Part shown: piece by piece, positions 1 to 12,579 of the stretch
Position numbering within the stretch: position 1 is the first letter of the stretch
Layout: every line of letters begins with the position of its first letter
Source: Hyperoodon ampullatus
Lineage: Eukaryota; Chordata; Mammalia; Artiodactyla; Ziphiidae
Length of the DNA stretch: 64,000 nt
Direction: 5' to 3'
NCBI GenBank assembly: GCA_949752795.1
Contig: OX457064.1
Coordinates: 39,180,368-39,244,367 of the forward strand
The notes under the pieces: model-generated
What the model saw: only the letters and a program-made list of their open reading frames with translations
Databases searched by the model: none
What the model was told of the DNA's origin: nothing
Made by a program: the position numbers and the translations under genes

Positions 1-1480
1 GTTTATTTCATCCCTTGCACTACATTATTCCCCTGAAGAATTTACAAATGCACCCACATGCCCAAAGCTGACGGTATTTTTTAGCCTCCGTTTGACCCCA
101 TTACTGCAAAAAGTTTTCTCTAACAGAACCTGAAAGCAATCCTTATGGGCTGTGACAAATGTCCACACCCTTTGGAATCTGATCAGGTCATCTTGGCATG
201 GGGCAGCTCAAACAAACCCGGGCTGCATAGTGTCAGCGGCCTTCACTTAGGAGCTGGAGGAACAGGATACCAGCCTGTATCCGCCTCCTTACAGGTGGGT
301 GTTGGCTCATTTTAGGCAGATGGTGGGTTTACAAGTCTAATGTATTATATATTTCTCAATAGACAAATATTTGCACTGGACCAGAATGAATAAGAAAACA
401 TTCCTCAGCTTAGTTTCCAAAGTATATCCGAAGTTTTAGGGCACCTCAGCATTTAAACAGCTGTAGGAGGTAGGGGAATGAACCATGGGTCCTATTGTTC
501 CTTTCTCTTCTGCTTAAAACCTGCCCCAATCAATAAAGGAAGAGGATGGAAGGCAGACGTGTAGTGAGGTCTGTTGGCGATTTACTAGATTTCTCCCATC
601 TGGAGAGCCCCGTGATGCATAAGTACATGCACACTTTAGCTCTAATAAAAGGGTACAAGTCAGGTTCCCAACTTGAGCCAGAAAGTGTGGCCTATCTAGT
701 CTTCTTTCTCTAGTAATTTATGTTGTTTCTTTCCACAGTATGATATGGTCATTTTTCATCGTAAATGTGAACCACACTGGTGAAGAAATTTAAATAAATG
801 TTCAACAGGGTTAACAGAATATGAGTTTCACATTACACCTTTAGAGCACGAGTATACATACCTGTCTCTCCCTTGTAGGCCTGTTTTTTTGCTTTTGTTT
901 TTTCTATACTTACTGAAAAGGTGGGAGATTGGTAATTAATTTGGCTTCCCTGCTGAACTTGAAAGAGCTGCCCCACTGCAGGGGGAAGGAGACAGATGGA
1001 TTTCAATGGGATGATGACATTATGGAAAACACATAACCTTCTCCAAAGCAGCAACCAAAGAAAAGCAAGTTGGTCATTGGAATGAAAATTAATTTCATAA
1101 ATACAGTAAATATTTTAGGTCCTCTAAAATATGGTATTTTGACTTTTGAAAGTGAGTCACAGTAGGAAAACTTCTTTAAATGACTATTCCCCCGAAAAGC
1201 AAAATAGTTTGACCCATAAAATTTCTCTTCCAAGGTAACTGGAAAATTAGATTTAAGAAGGAAGATAATTTGATTCATCTGATTTTCACCACAAGGAGAA
1301 AGCAATCTGAGTGAGATAGAATTTCCAAAGGACTTCTTATATTTCCTTCCAGAAGGAAGGTCCAGAGAAATGCAGTAATTGAATTTTCTAGTCATGCAAG
1401 AGTGGCCTGACATGGCTTGGACTAGGACCACAGACGATTATCTGGGGGAGATTTAGTGAAACTATTAGGGAAAGACAGTT
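1..1480. other. Intergenic, no recognised feature
   Basis: This is unique-looking sequence without a credible coding exon on either strand. By synteny with human it should lie between AGR3 and AGR2. Confidence 0.6.
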
Positions 1481-1502
1481 TCTCTCTCTCTCTCTCTCTC
1501 TC
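1481..1502 (+). repeat. (TC)11 microsatellite
   Basis: 22 nt of uninterrupted TC, followed by an imperfect tcactctcac. Confidence 0.97.
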
Positions 1503-1889
1503 ACTCTCACAAATTTAAGACAATTAGAGGGGGAAAAAAAGGGACTTAAGAGAAGTGAGTTATGACATGAATATCCATTTATGTTCTTTGAGAAGTGCAA
1601 GTAAAAATGGGAATAATTTTTAATTATTTTTGTTGGATGGAGCCTATAAGGCCTGAGAGTTACTTGAGTTAGAATCATTACTTTGATCAAATATTCTGCT
1701 TAATTATGATTCATGATGCGTGAAATATCTTCAAAGCATAGATTTAGAACATATCTGTCTTAAATAATAAAATTAATCTTTGCTTATTTAGAGCTTTCTA
1801 GTATCTTAGATTTTCATCACATGCAAAGAGACAGACATTTCCCTCTCTCTCTATTATTCAAAATCTCAGGAGGATTCCATACCGCTGAT

Positions 1890-2460
1890 GCCTCTCTTGA
1901 AATATTTCCCTACTTTTGTTATTTTAACTCTCCATACTGTAGGTTTTCTACCTGCCTTCCTGTTCAATCTTCTCTAATGTCCTCCCCAAATCTCTGATCA
2001 ACCTCCAAACTTGGAAAGCACTAGGGCTCCATCATAGGCCTTCCTTTACTTTTTACCTATAATCTCTCCATAAGTTACCTCATCTAATTCTATTTATTTA
2101 AAACCTACTGATAAACTGATGACTCACAAATCTTATTTCCAGTCCTGATTTCTCCACTGAGTGCCAGACTCCATGTTAGTAAATGGCACCATCTTTATGG
2201 TTCAAACCAAAACCTTCCCATGACTTTGGAAAACTCACCCATGATTATTCCTATTTCTCATTCCCCACAGCTAACCCTTCACCAAGTCCTTTTGACTGTA
2301 CCACCGAAATATATTTCTTTGCATATGACCTTTCCTCTACCTCCAATGTCACCCTCTAGACTTATTCACTATAACATTTCACATAGACTATTGCAGTTGC
2401 TTCTTAACTATTCTTCTTGCTCCAGTTTTTCCTTTGTAAGCCAATAAATCTTCTTTATTA
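1890..2460 (+). repeat. Ancient L2-like LINE remnant
   Basis: Its pyrimidine-rich text resembles old mammalian LINE blocks in order ('ctgatttctccactgagtgc', 'aagtccttttgactgtacc', 'agactattgcagttgcttc'). The frames inside are short and broken. Confidence 0.5.
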
Positions 2461-3000
2461 TTTAACCGAGAATAACATTTTAAAAAAATGGAACAAGGGC
2501 AAACCATTCCTTGGCATAAACCCACTTAATGGTTTCCCAGTGGACTGTGTCTCTGCATGTTCAGATAAGAAAACCCAGTTCAAATTGACTTAAATGATAA
2601 AGGGAATTCACTGACTCACATAAGGAAGATCCAGAAATAGAGCATCTAAAAAATGTCATCAAAGTCCCATTTTCTGCTTTCTTCTGCCATCCACAGTGTT
2701 GAATTTCTCCCAATAATAGTTCATAAAATGTCTATCAGACACAATCAGGATAACAAATTTTTTTGTTCATGTCCAAAAGGAGGGAACAAGTGTCCCATGG
2801 TTTGCCCTAATTGCATGTCTTGGGTCACAGACCCACCCCTGACAAAAATGACTATGACCAGAGGATTGGAATATGCTGATTGGCCTAAGCCAACTAGGAC
2901 CCATTCATGGAGCCGGAGACGGGGTCAGCTTCTCACTGAAGAATATGGGCAATGCATGAAGATAGATAAGATTCAGAAAATCAGAAAAACGGAAGAAGGA

Positions 3001-3183
3001 TGTCTTAGTTCAGGCTGCTGTAACAGAATATCATAGGCTGAGTGACTTAAACAACAATCATTTATTTCTCACAGTTCTGGAGGCTAGAAGTATGAGATCA
3101 GGGTGCCAGCATGTTTGGGTTTTTGGTGAAGGCTCTCTTCTTGGTCTACAGCGAGCTGTCCTCTCCTTGTATTCTCACATGTT

Positions 3184-3216
<33 letters not shown>

Positions 3217-3386
3217 AATAAAGTACTCTCTTGGTCTCTTCTTTTAAGGGCACTAACCCACTCATGAGGGCTCCACCCTCATGACCTAATTACCTTCCAG
3301 AGTCTCCACCTCCTAATGTTATCTCATTTGGGAGTTAAGATTTTAACATACAGATTTTGGGGGAATACAAACATTTAGTCCACAAC
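3001..3386 (-). mobile_element. MaLR LTR (MLT1-like), solo, minus orientation
   Basis: It runs from 'tgtcttagttcaggctgctg' to 'gtccacaaca' and carries the 'gggctccaccctcatgacc' block typical of MLT1 read backwards. No internal retroviral genes are present. Confidence 0.85.
3187..3216 (+). repeat. (GA)n/(GACA)n microsatellite inside the MaLR LTR
   Basis: gagagagagaga changes into a four-unit gacagacagaca tract; the position corresponds to a variable part of the LTR. Confidence 0.9.
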
Positions 3387-3464
3387 AAGGGGAAAATGAA
3401 AGTTAGGCAGGCAACCAACAATATCCATGGTTCATGGCCTGTAAGATGCTACTGATCCATTTCC

Positions 3465-3690
3465 TTTCTCCCAGCCTTCTATCCAACAGTCTTGTACCAG
3501 TCTTCTTCTTGCTCACTATGTCCACGTACACTGGCACTTATATTGCCCTCTCATGCCAAGAAGCTCTTTCCCATCTCAGATTATTTGCACTCACTGCTCC
3601 TACCTAAAATAGTCTTTGCCAGGCAGCTTTTCAATTTGTTCTTTTTTGTTCCTCTGATCTTAACTCAGAGCACTGCCTCTTCTGAAGTGG
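3465..3690 (+). repeat. L2-like LINE remnant
   Basis: 'gcactcactgctcctacct' and related blocks match the old LINE 3' region. It follows 80 bp after the MaLR LTR. Confidence 0.5.
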
Positions 3691-3699
3691 GCTGTTTAA

Positions 3700-5280
3700 T
3701 AAACTATGGCAGTTATACACACCCCCTTTCTAACCATGTGACCTTAGATGTCACTACATCTCTGAGGGATTTCATCACATTGAGTATAATGACCTAAAAG
3801 TTCATTTTACCTTTAATTACTATAATTTATACATTATTAATTGAAATAGAGGTTTCATTTAATTTAAACATAATTAGCTATTTGCTATTTTCCCCTTTGA
3901 AACAAAAAGAAATTCTCAGAGAAGCATAAAGGAAACCAATCTTGAAACCTTGCTTCCTCAGCAGTCAAGAAATTCTATTTTTCAGCAACAACCCCAATAA
4001 CAGAAGGAATATAAACTAACAAATCTGGAGTTATTGCAGCAGGGATCATATCTGCAATGGCCATAGTAGATGTAATAATCCTGATTACAGGCAGCTGTTT
4101 TGCCAACCTGGTCAGTGAAATGCTTTCTTTTGAAAACACTGTCTATAAGAATCCCAACTCGTACTGTATTGTGATCATTCCTTCCATGAATATGAAGATC
4201 TTAGACTGGTTTATTGTAGTGTATAAAATCACTAAGTTAAGTCTTTAGGAACATGACTGATCTCTGAAAATTAGATACAGTGGAGGAATACAAGAACCAA
4301 TATTTAGCCCATTTACTACAACAATGACTTAAAAACTACAAATTGATATAAAATCTTGCAAACCTGCTGTGATAGATTAGAAAAGCTAAATTTATGATAA
4401 TTGACTTATAAAAAAAATTTTACAAGAGAAATGTCAGGATAAAACTAGGTACTGGAGCCCTTTGATGCAAGAGATGCCTTTATTTGCAGAAAAGGGCAGT
4501 AATTCACAACACCATCAGATGCCCCAATAAATTTCACTGGGTTTTGGCTGTGTTCCTATGAAACTTCGTTCCAGCAGAGACCCTATTAAATACTGACTAC
4601 CTAGTGTCTATGTGTGATGATAGTTCTCTGGGTAAAAATACGTGTATTTACAAGACAATACTGGGAGGCTCATGCTGGTCTCATTTCAGAGCCTCCTAGA
4701 TTTTTGACAGTCTTTGACTATTCAGTTTAACACTACTGCATCAATCATTTAGAAGGATTCTTGAGTTATTTGTCATTTCCTCATATGTGTATGCCATTGT
4801 TGCAACAACAGTGTTTGCCAGATTCCACCATCTAATAGGTTGAAAATGTAAAATATGTGCATTTTACCAAAACAAGACAGTCTATTGTAAGATCATTATT
4901 TTATGTATAACATTAAAAATGATTTAAAGTGTTGCCAATTCAACTATGACACATGATCAACTGTAAAAGGCATTCCCATTTTTGAGCTATTAAAATGATG
5001 AAAAATGTGCATCTGAGAATAGAAGAAATATGTTTGTAAAGGACAGAATGTAATGTTAATCTTGATTCCTAAGGTTACATTTACGAATTCACAGTTCCCT
5101 AGATCCCAGCAACTTGTTAAGTTACCAAGAGAAAAAGTAACTTCTTATGTTTTCTTTAACGTTCAAAAGGAAATAGTTTTAAATGAATAAAACATTTTTA
5201 GTGTATTTGGAATCTAATATTTTCAATCTATGTACCTAAAACATAAACCGAGCTCTCTGACCTAGAATTATATATTACTG
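3700..5280. other. Intergenic AT-rich sequence, nothing identified
   Basis: Only short chance frames are present; no repeat was recognised with confidence. Confidence 0.55.
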
Positions 5281-5284
5281 CTTT

Positions 5285-5510
5285 CACTTGCCTCTGCACT
5301 TTTGGATGTAAAGTGAGAGGTTTGGAGCCAACAATTAATAGATGTTCGACCTTTGGGTTTTTTCATTTGTAAATTCAGATAACAATAACGGTGGTTCTCT
5401 TATAGTATAGTTGGTATTGTTGTAGTATTCTCTTACAGCATTTAAATAAGATGCATAAAGTGCTTAGAATCATTGGTGCATAGCACAGAGCAAATTATCA
5501 TTTCACATCT
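5285..5510 (+). repeat. Degraded MIR SINE
   Basis: 'gggttttttcatttgtaaat' and 'aaagtgcttagaatcattgg' match the MIR 3' half weakly. Confidence 0.4.
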
Positions 5511-6323
5511 ACTCAAAATATACAGGTGAGTAACAGAATTAACTTCTATTGACATGCCATGGGAAGGGGGAGTAGGAAAGGGAAGGAAAGTGTTCTAGAT
5601 ACTGTTGCTAACTTTATAAAGCATCTCAAAACTTGCTGTCTTAAAAGAACTATTTTTTATTACTTGCACTGATTCTGTGGGTCAGAACTTCATGCAGAGC
5701 ACAGATCTATGATGTTGGGGCCTCGGCTGGGAAGACTTGAAGGTAGGGGAGAGTAACTCAACAGCCAAGGGCTGAAATAATCATCTTAAGGTGTCTTCAC
5801 TCCTGTGTCTAGAAGTTGATTCTGGGACCTCAGCTGGACTGTCAGTCAGAAAATGTGTATGTGTATTCTCCTTGTGGTACACCAATGTGGGATAGTTCAG
5901 GCACCCTCAAAGCATGGTGGCTGGGTTCCAAGGGCAAGCATATCCAGAGACCAGGCAGAATTTGTATTGCTTTTATGATCTGGCTTTGGAAGTCACATAA
6001 CATTACACAGTACCACCAGTGTGACAAAGAGGAAGCATAGAGACCACGTTTTAATGAGAGGAGTGTCAAAGTCACGTTGAAAGAAGAGCATGTGGAATGG
6101 GAGATGTTGTAAACTGTTTGGAAAATACAATCTTCTAGAGAGAGTGAGGGAGAGTAAAAGAGAGAAAGAGAAACTTTTAAGACAAAAGACAACCTGAAGG
6201 ATGAATATCTCTTATGGCATAGCTGTGCAGCAAAAGATTTTGGAGAGGCACTTAATTTTGAAGTGTCAAATAGCCATTGCCTAAATACAGAAACTCATTG
6301 AGAACTGTCAAAAGTTTATTAGG

Positions 6324-6626
6324 TTTGGGGCTTCCCTGGTGGTGGAGTGGTTGAGAACTGCCTGCTAATGCAGGGGACATGGGTTCAAGCCCTGGTCTGG
6401 GAAGATCCCACATGCCGTGGAGCAACTAGGCCCGTGAGCCACAACAACTGAGCCTGCGCGTCTGGAGCCTGTGCTCCGCAACAAGAGAGGCCGCGATAGT
6501 GAGAGGCCCGCACACCGCGATGAAGAGTGGCCCCCGCTTGCCACAACTAGAGAAAGCCCTTGCACAGAAATGAAGACCCAACACAGCCAAAATAAATAAA
6601 TAAACAAATGTGGGGTTTAAAAAAAA
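6324..6626 (+). mobile_element. CHR-type tRNA SINE, long subtype
   Basis: It has the full head (cttccctggtgg), the long 3' body (agagtggcccccgcttgcc ... aacacagcc) and an AATAAA-type tail. The TSD aaaagtttattagg is at 6310-6323 and 6627-6640. Confidence 0.95.
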
Positions 6627-6894
6627 AAAAGTTTATTAGGCTCATGTACTTTGAAAGAGAGCAGACTATAACAAAAATCGTCCAAGGTGCTTCTCAAACT
6701 GAGCAGAGCAAAGACAATGAAAAAATGAAGTTGTGGTTAGCTACATAGATACTCAGGACCCATCATAAACTAGGTAAAGGGAGAAATTCAGTGAGTTAGC
6801 ATGTACCTAGAAAAGGGACTGAGCAAAAACAGCTCTATTCATAAAAATTCTGTTAGGTTTTAAGATTAAACTGTAGAATTCTTATGATTTAAGA

Positions 6895-7090
6895 AATAGT
6901 GGCATTTTATAGTGCATATATGTACAAAGTACTCTGCTAGAATATTTACTTAATATCTGAACTTTGCAACATTATGAGATTAGTATAATTGCCCCTCTTT
7001 TACAGGTAAGAAAGCTGAGGCTCAGAGAGACTGAATAATTTGACCTATTCTACCTGATCCCTAACTCTGGGCATTTTCAACTACTATACA
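6895..7090 (-). repeat. MIR SINE, minus orientation
   Basis: 'cttttacaggtaagaaagctg' followed by 'aggctcagagagactg' is the reverse-strand MIR core. Confidence 0.65.
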
Positions 7091-8077
7091 ATGCTTTTGA
7101 TTTGTTTATAAAATTAACTTCTTGAGGACATTAAATTAAAAGCACCAATTAGACACTTCTGGCCAGAATTGAAAACAGGGGAATAGAGTTCAAGGTACCA
7201 CAGTAAGCTTTTTATTTGGAATAGACTGCAAAATTCTAAAGAAGAAGGCATTTAAGTTCCCCAGTCTGCAAAAGATCCAGTGGGCCTTTAGAGCAAGATG
7301 CTTTGACAGGGGCCCCATCACACAAGGCCTAAGCTGACTTTAAGTAAAATTGCAAAAAGTATGAACCATGAGGAAAAAATAAATTAACTTCAAACAGGCA
7401 GAAAGCAGAAACCTTCAGGGAGATCTCTTAATGAGCCAAAACGCAAATTTTTAAACAAAAAAGTGTAAACGTTCAGAGGTAGTTCCAGAAATCAATAGGG
7501 ACAAATGAGTAATAAAAATACAAATCTGGAGTTGACTGTGTTAATTAGCTAGAAAAATAAATATAGATGATAAATCAGTATTTCTGGAGCTTACTATTGC
7601 CATTAAAAAATAAACATCAACAGGAAACTGTTCCAGAAGTTTCAACATGACAGGCTCATTCTCATAAACCCACTTTTTCCCTTATTCTTCTTATTCTGTA
7701 ACCTGGACTTTCCATAGGGATGTTGTTAAATTTGCTTTTTTCTCACTGTCTGGATTAACATGCTTTTCAAGATTTCTCTCAGATAATACTTTATTGAGCT
7801 ACTGAAACTTTTTTTTTTATTTAGAAACATTTCTTTCGAGATAGTGCGATAGAGGCATTTTATTGTGGTTTATTATTTGAGGCGTAAAGAATCCTGGGTA
7901 TTTTTCAAATATGTGTCATAGCACAAAACAAATTACAGAACTGAACTTTATAAAAGATAATCTAATACTGATACTTTCATCTAAGTGGTGCATCAGGTTC
8001 TCTTATGAAGTTAGCTATTTATCTAAAATCTTGCTGAAGAAGTTAGGGGAAAATGTTCATTCTTAAATTAAAAAGTG

Positions 8078-8397
8078 GGACTTCCCTGGTGGCACAATGG
8101 TTAGGAATCTGCCTGCCAATGCAGGGGACACAGGTTCGAGTCCTGGTCCAGGAAGATCCCACATGCCACGGACCAACTAAGCCCGCGAGCCACAACTACT
8201 GAGCCCACGTGTCACAGTTACTGAAGCCTGTGTGCCTAGAGCCCGTGCTCCACAACAAAAGAAGCCACTTTAATGAGAAGCCCAAGCACCGCAACAAAGA
8301 GTAGCCCCCTGCTCGCTGCAACAAGAGAAAGCCCGTGAGCAGCAATTAAGACCCAACACAGCCAAAAATAAATAAATAAATAAAATTATTTTTTTTT
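8078..8397 (+). mobile_element. CHR-type tRNA SINE, long and diverged copy
   Basis: The TSD aaattaaaaagtg is at 8065-8077 and 8398-8410. The body carries extra sequence (about 8205-8240, 'tgtcacagttactgaagcc') not seen in the other copies here, so it may be an older subfamily. Confidence 0.93.
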
Positions 8398-9441
8398 AAA
8401 TTAAAAAGTGAGAACAACTCACAATGTACCAGCCCTAGCGGGCCCTAGCAGAAAATGCCAAAGCAAATTAAGAGTATTAAACTACATTCTTTCCACAAAT
8501 ACTAAGCTAGCTCTGACTATTTAGAAAAACAAAGCCCTTTGTTGGAGCCTCTCCCAGTAAGTTTACATATCATCATTTATAATAAAATGCCAAATTCACT
8601 CAAGTTATTAATTGAACATGAGTAATTTTAAATTCACACATGCACACACACACATACACAGTGGAATGGGTCAAGAAACAGAAAAGGGAGTGGTATCTTT
8701 CCTGTTTGTTTTTTAAGTGTTTTTCTATATTACCTAAATCTAGTTACTGGTGGTTTAATTCCTTTCCTATTCAAAAGCTTCTGTATCTGAAACCTGATTT
8801 TTTAAGCTTTAGGCTAAAAATCTAGAATAACTCATTAAGAGTGTGTTTCTTAGCATTTCACCACTGAGTGAGAATTATCATTTAGAGAAAAACTGCGTTT
8901 AAAATATTTCTGCAGCTAGTAAGGTATTACGAGGAGATCATCTCTCATTCATCTCTAGGTTATCTGACTCAGGCTGGATGGGCTTGAACAAAACCAGAGA
9001 CCAATCCAGTGCTTCCTGGCTACATATATGTACTGGATGCTGTAACCTCATCCCTAAAAGGAGTGATGATAATTTCAGACCCTGATATTCGATAAACATT
9101 CACCCTCCTATAAATGATGACCCCTCAAAGTGTCACATTTTACCATCTTCAACTTACCTTCAAAAATAGGAAAAACACTCTCTTTTGAAAATAAACATCA
9201 TTATTCTTTTGCACCTAAGGATCTAGATTTAAATCCATTATTGAGTAGGATGTAATTTTACCCTTTTTCTCAAGCTTTGTTTGGGAACTATAAGTGGGAC
9301 CCGAGGGGAAGGTAACTAGTTAGCAGAAACCCACCCTCATCTGCTGGGGACAGCTTTATAGAAGGCTAAGGATTTTTCAGAAGGAACTGTATACATTAAA
9401 GGATATGGAAAGTCCTCTTGGGTTAGAAATACTCCCAAGCC

Positions 9442-10050
9442 AGAAAAGGGAACCCTCCTACACTGTTGGTGGGAATGTAAATTGGTACAGCCACTATGGA
9501 GAATAGAATGGAGGTTCCTTAAAAACTAAAAGTAGAACTACCATACGACCCCGCAATCCCACTACTGGGCATATACGCTGAGAAAACCATAATTCAAAAA
9601 GACACATGTACCCCAATGTTCACTGCAGCACTGTTTACAATAGCCAAGACATGGAAGCAATTTAAATGTCCATCAACAGATGAATGGATAAAGAAGGTGT
9701 GGTATGTATATATGATGGAATATTACTCAGCCTTTAAAAAGAATGAAATAATGCCATTTGCAGCAACATGGATGGACCTGGAGATTATTATACTAAGTGA
9801 AGTAAGTCAGACAGAGAAAGATAAATATCATATGATATCACTTATATGCAGAATCTTAAAAAATGATAAAGATGAACTTATTTACAGACTCACAGACTTA
9901 GAGAATGAACTTATGGTTACCGGGGGGAAGGGTGGGAGGGAGGGATAGATTGGGAATTTGGGATTGACATATACACACTGCTATATTTAAAACAGATAAC
10001 CAACAAGGATCTACTGTAAAAAAAAAAAAAGTACAAACAAATAAATAAAC
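9442..10050 (+). mobile_element. 5'-truncated L1 LINE (ORF2 3' end and 3' UTR)
   Basis: It encodes a remnant of the L1 ORF2 C-terminus (frame 9616-9948, ...EYYSAFKKNEIMPFAATWMD...), then a purine-rich 3' UTR and an A-rich tail. A 17-bp TSD with two mismatches (agaaatactcccaagcc / agaaattcgcccaagcc) is at 9425-9441 and 10051-10067. It is not functional. Confidence 0.9.
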
Positions 10051-10767
10051 AGAAATTCGCCCAAGCCTTCCAATCCATTCACTACAGGTAGCTTTTGGTG
10101 TTGTTTTGTTTGTTACCTTCAGAGCTCTCCAAGCCTCAAAGAAGCCCATCAACACCATTAGTCTCTAGATTGGGATAGATTGTTAAATTGGTTAACAGAA
10201 CTGGGGAACTCCCCCCATATCCTCAATGAATAACTCATTCACACTGTAGTGAACAGTATAAAATAGACTAGTTAGAAAGAAGTAGTTTATTTTCAAGTTT
10301 AGGCAGTAACTGGATCTGGCCTTTAATAAAGCATCAGTGAATGGATAGAAGTGGTCTGTTTTAAATGTATAAGACAAACTGCATAAGAAGCATTTATTTC
10401 AATTTACTTTTAGTAGGTTTTATGTTAAACTGCTCAGTTTTTAATTAGTTTATTGTCTTAAATAGGTAAATATTCACACTTGAAATCTTATTTACACTAT
10501 TTTTTGGCACAGACTCACATTTCCAAAGGCATATCAAAGTTTAACGTCAAACCGGCCGGATATCCATTATCATAAAGTCTCAATTAATGATAATTGAGTG
10601 TACGACTTCATGGCAACACAAAAGGCACTGTTCCAAAGTGGTACTTACCATTGATACAGTTGCATTATAAAAAAAGTTGAACCCAAAGTTAACTTTCTTT
10701 TCCCTCTGCTGTACCTAGAAACTCAGACTCATCAATGGCAAAGATTTGGATTAAAAGAACAAAAAGG

Positions 10768-10973
10768 GGGCTTCCCTGGTGGCGCAGTGGTTGAGAGTCC
10801 GCCTGCCGATGCAGGGGACACAGGTTCGTGCCCTGGTCCGGGAAGATCCCACATGCCGTGAAGCGGCTGGGCCCGTGAGCCATGGCAGCTGAGCCTGCGT
10901 GTCCGGAGCCTGTGCTCCACAACAGGAGAGGCCACAACAGTGAGAGGCCCGCGTACCGCAAAAAAAAAAAAAA
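10768..10973 (+). mobile_element. CHR-type tRNA SINE, short subtype
   Basis: It runs from the SINE head to ggcccgcgtaccgc and poly-A. The flanks share aaaaaggggg as a likely TSD (10761-10770 region and about 10970-10980). Confidence 0.93.
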
Positions 10974-11307
10974 GGGGGGGGCTGGACAGAAATAATGGTA
11001 TATAATAATAATTCCCTCTCCTCAGGAGACATGAGGCTACCCTATGGCTTTCTAGAGAGAACTAACTAACCAAAGTAAACTTGAGGCAAATGTCTTTGGG
11101 TCTCAGCATCAAGAAAAACCACCACCCTCCCTTAAAAGGGCAAACTTGAAGTACCTTCCTAAGTGGCTCAACTGGCAGATATTAATTAACAACATAATGT
11201 GATTCTTGGCTCGAATGAAGGACAATTTACAGGGTGCCTCTGCTCACTGTTTGACTCATCCTCGCACCCAAGCAGGCAGGCCCCCTTCAGCACTCCTTGG
11301 CCTGTGG

Positions 11308-11535
11308 TCAAGCACCCAGGCTTTGAGTGGTGCTGGACTCAAATCCTAATTCAGCCATCTTTTTAACCTACATTAGTTTAGACAAGTCACCTAATTTGTC
11401 TCAAAACCTCTGTTTCTTTAAGTACAGAATTGTAGTAATAATACCCACTTGACATACTGTTGTAAGGAAGAGGGATAACGTAGCAAAGCACCTAGCTCAG
11501 GGCTTCACAAGGGTCTAATAAATGATAATTATTCA
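11308..11535 (+). repeat. MIR SINE
   Basis: Nearly the whole MIR order is visible: 'ctggactcaaatcctaattc', 'gacaagtcacctaatttgtc', 'gcaaagcacctagctcaggg', and the end 'aataaatgataattattc'. Confidence 0.8.
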
Positions 11536-11883
11536 TTCAATAAATATTTATTCAGTATTACCATTATGAGCTACAAAGAACCATGTGTCAAACAAATGGA
11601 ACTGAATCCCATCCTAATGTTCATATATTTAGAATCCTTTATTGGAACAATCCAAGTGTAAAAACAGGGAATACTTTACTCACTTGTTATTAGTAGACAT
11701 ATTTTCTGCCAGCCTGTTCATGTAGTCTAGCAGACACTATGTGTGAAAGCCTTTTAGAATATTTATAATTTCACATTTATATCCCCTAATAATAGTTTGA
11801 AACTTCAGGCATTTATTTTCCTTTCTATCTGCAGGTCTTGCCTCTGTGCCCCTCTCATGTTTAGATTTTGGTCTATCAATAAA

Positions 11884-12105
11884 CACTTAGCCTTTAGAAT
11901 CAGACAGACACAGGTCTGATTCCTGGCTCCAACATTTAGTAGTTGTGAAATCTAGGGTAAATTTATTGACCTTTTTGAAACTATGCACCTCATCCACAAA
12001 ACTGGAATAAAAATAATTGCCTTATAATGGTATTGTAAGGATCAAAAACAAACAATTGTATGATCCTGGCACACAGTTGGCTCTCAATAAATGGGAGCAA
12101 TATTA
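11884..12105 (+). repeat. MIR SINE
   Basis: 'ggtctgattcctggctccaa', 'tggtattgtaaggatcaaa' and 'tctcaataaatgggagc' mark a second MIR 350 bp after the previous one, in the same direction. Confidence 0.75.
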
Positions 12106-12579
12106 TTACAGTTCTTTGTGTTACTTCTCCTTAATTCTAAGCTTTGATCTTAGGCTGAGCTATTTGAGTCTTTGCACAAATAAAGATCTCACTCTGAACT
12201 TTTAGTTTTGGGCAAGAGGTGTAGATGTACTTCCTTCATTCTTCATTATATGTGAAGAAAATAAGAAGACTCTCAAAGATAGAAAGAAGAAGGCAAACCA
12301 AATAGAGACCTCAGGATCCAAAGAATGACACTGTGGAGAATTCACTGTGTTTTCTTTTTACTTCAAATATCCTAAACTTAGGACTAAAGAAGTCTGCAAC
12401 CTGATACCACCAATGAGCACACACAAAATAAGCTCCAAGCAAAGCCTGCTCTCTCCAGGCAAAGGACCAGAAAGGCACAAACCAGCAAGACATAAAACTT
12501 TTAGACAAAAATCACTTTGCTCTGACCAAACATCATGGGAACAGTTATAGCTTCACCATCACCCATGTGAGCAAAGCCC

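Noticed and set aside
2653..3036. 127-codon frame with several Cys pairs (SCPKGGNKC, VCPNC) that looks zinc-finger-like
   Set aside because: The spacing fits no known finger, and the 3' end runs into the MaLR LTR at 3001; likely chance in old repeat sequence.
3187..3216. CRISPR-like short repeats, also in the other microsatellites
   Set aside because: Simple microsatellite slippage in a mammalian genome; there are no spacers.
6400..6480. Functional tRNA gene suggested by the tRNA-like box in the SINE head
   Set aside because: The cloverleaf is degenerate and the block recurs in all SINEs; no free-standing tRNA gene was seen in the window.
9616..9948. 110-codon frame resembling a real protein
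   Set aside because: It is the C-terminal remnant of L1 ORF2 in a 5'-truncated copy, not an independent gene.
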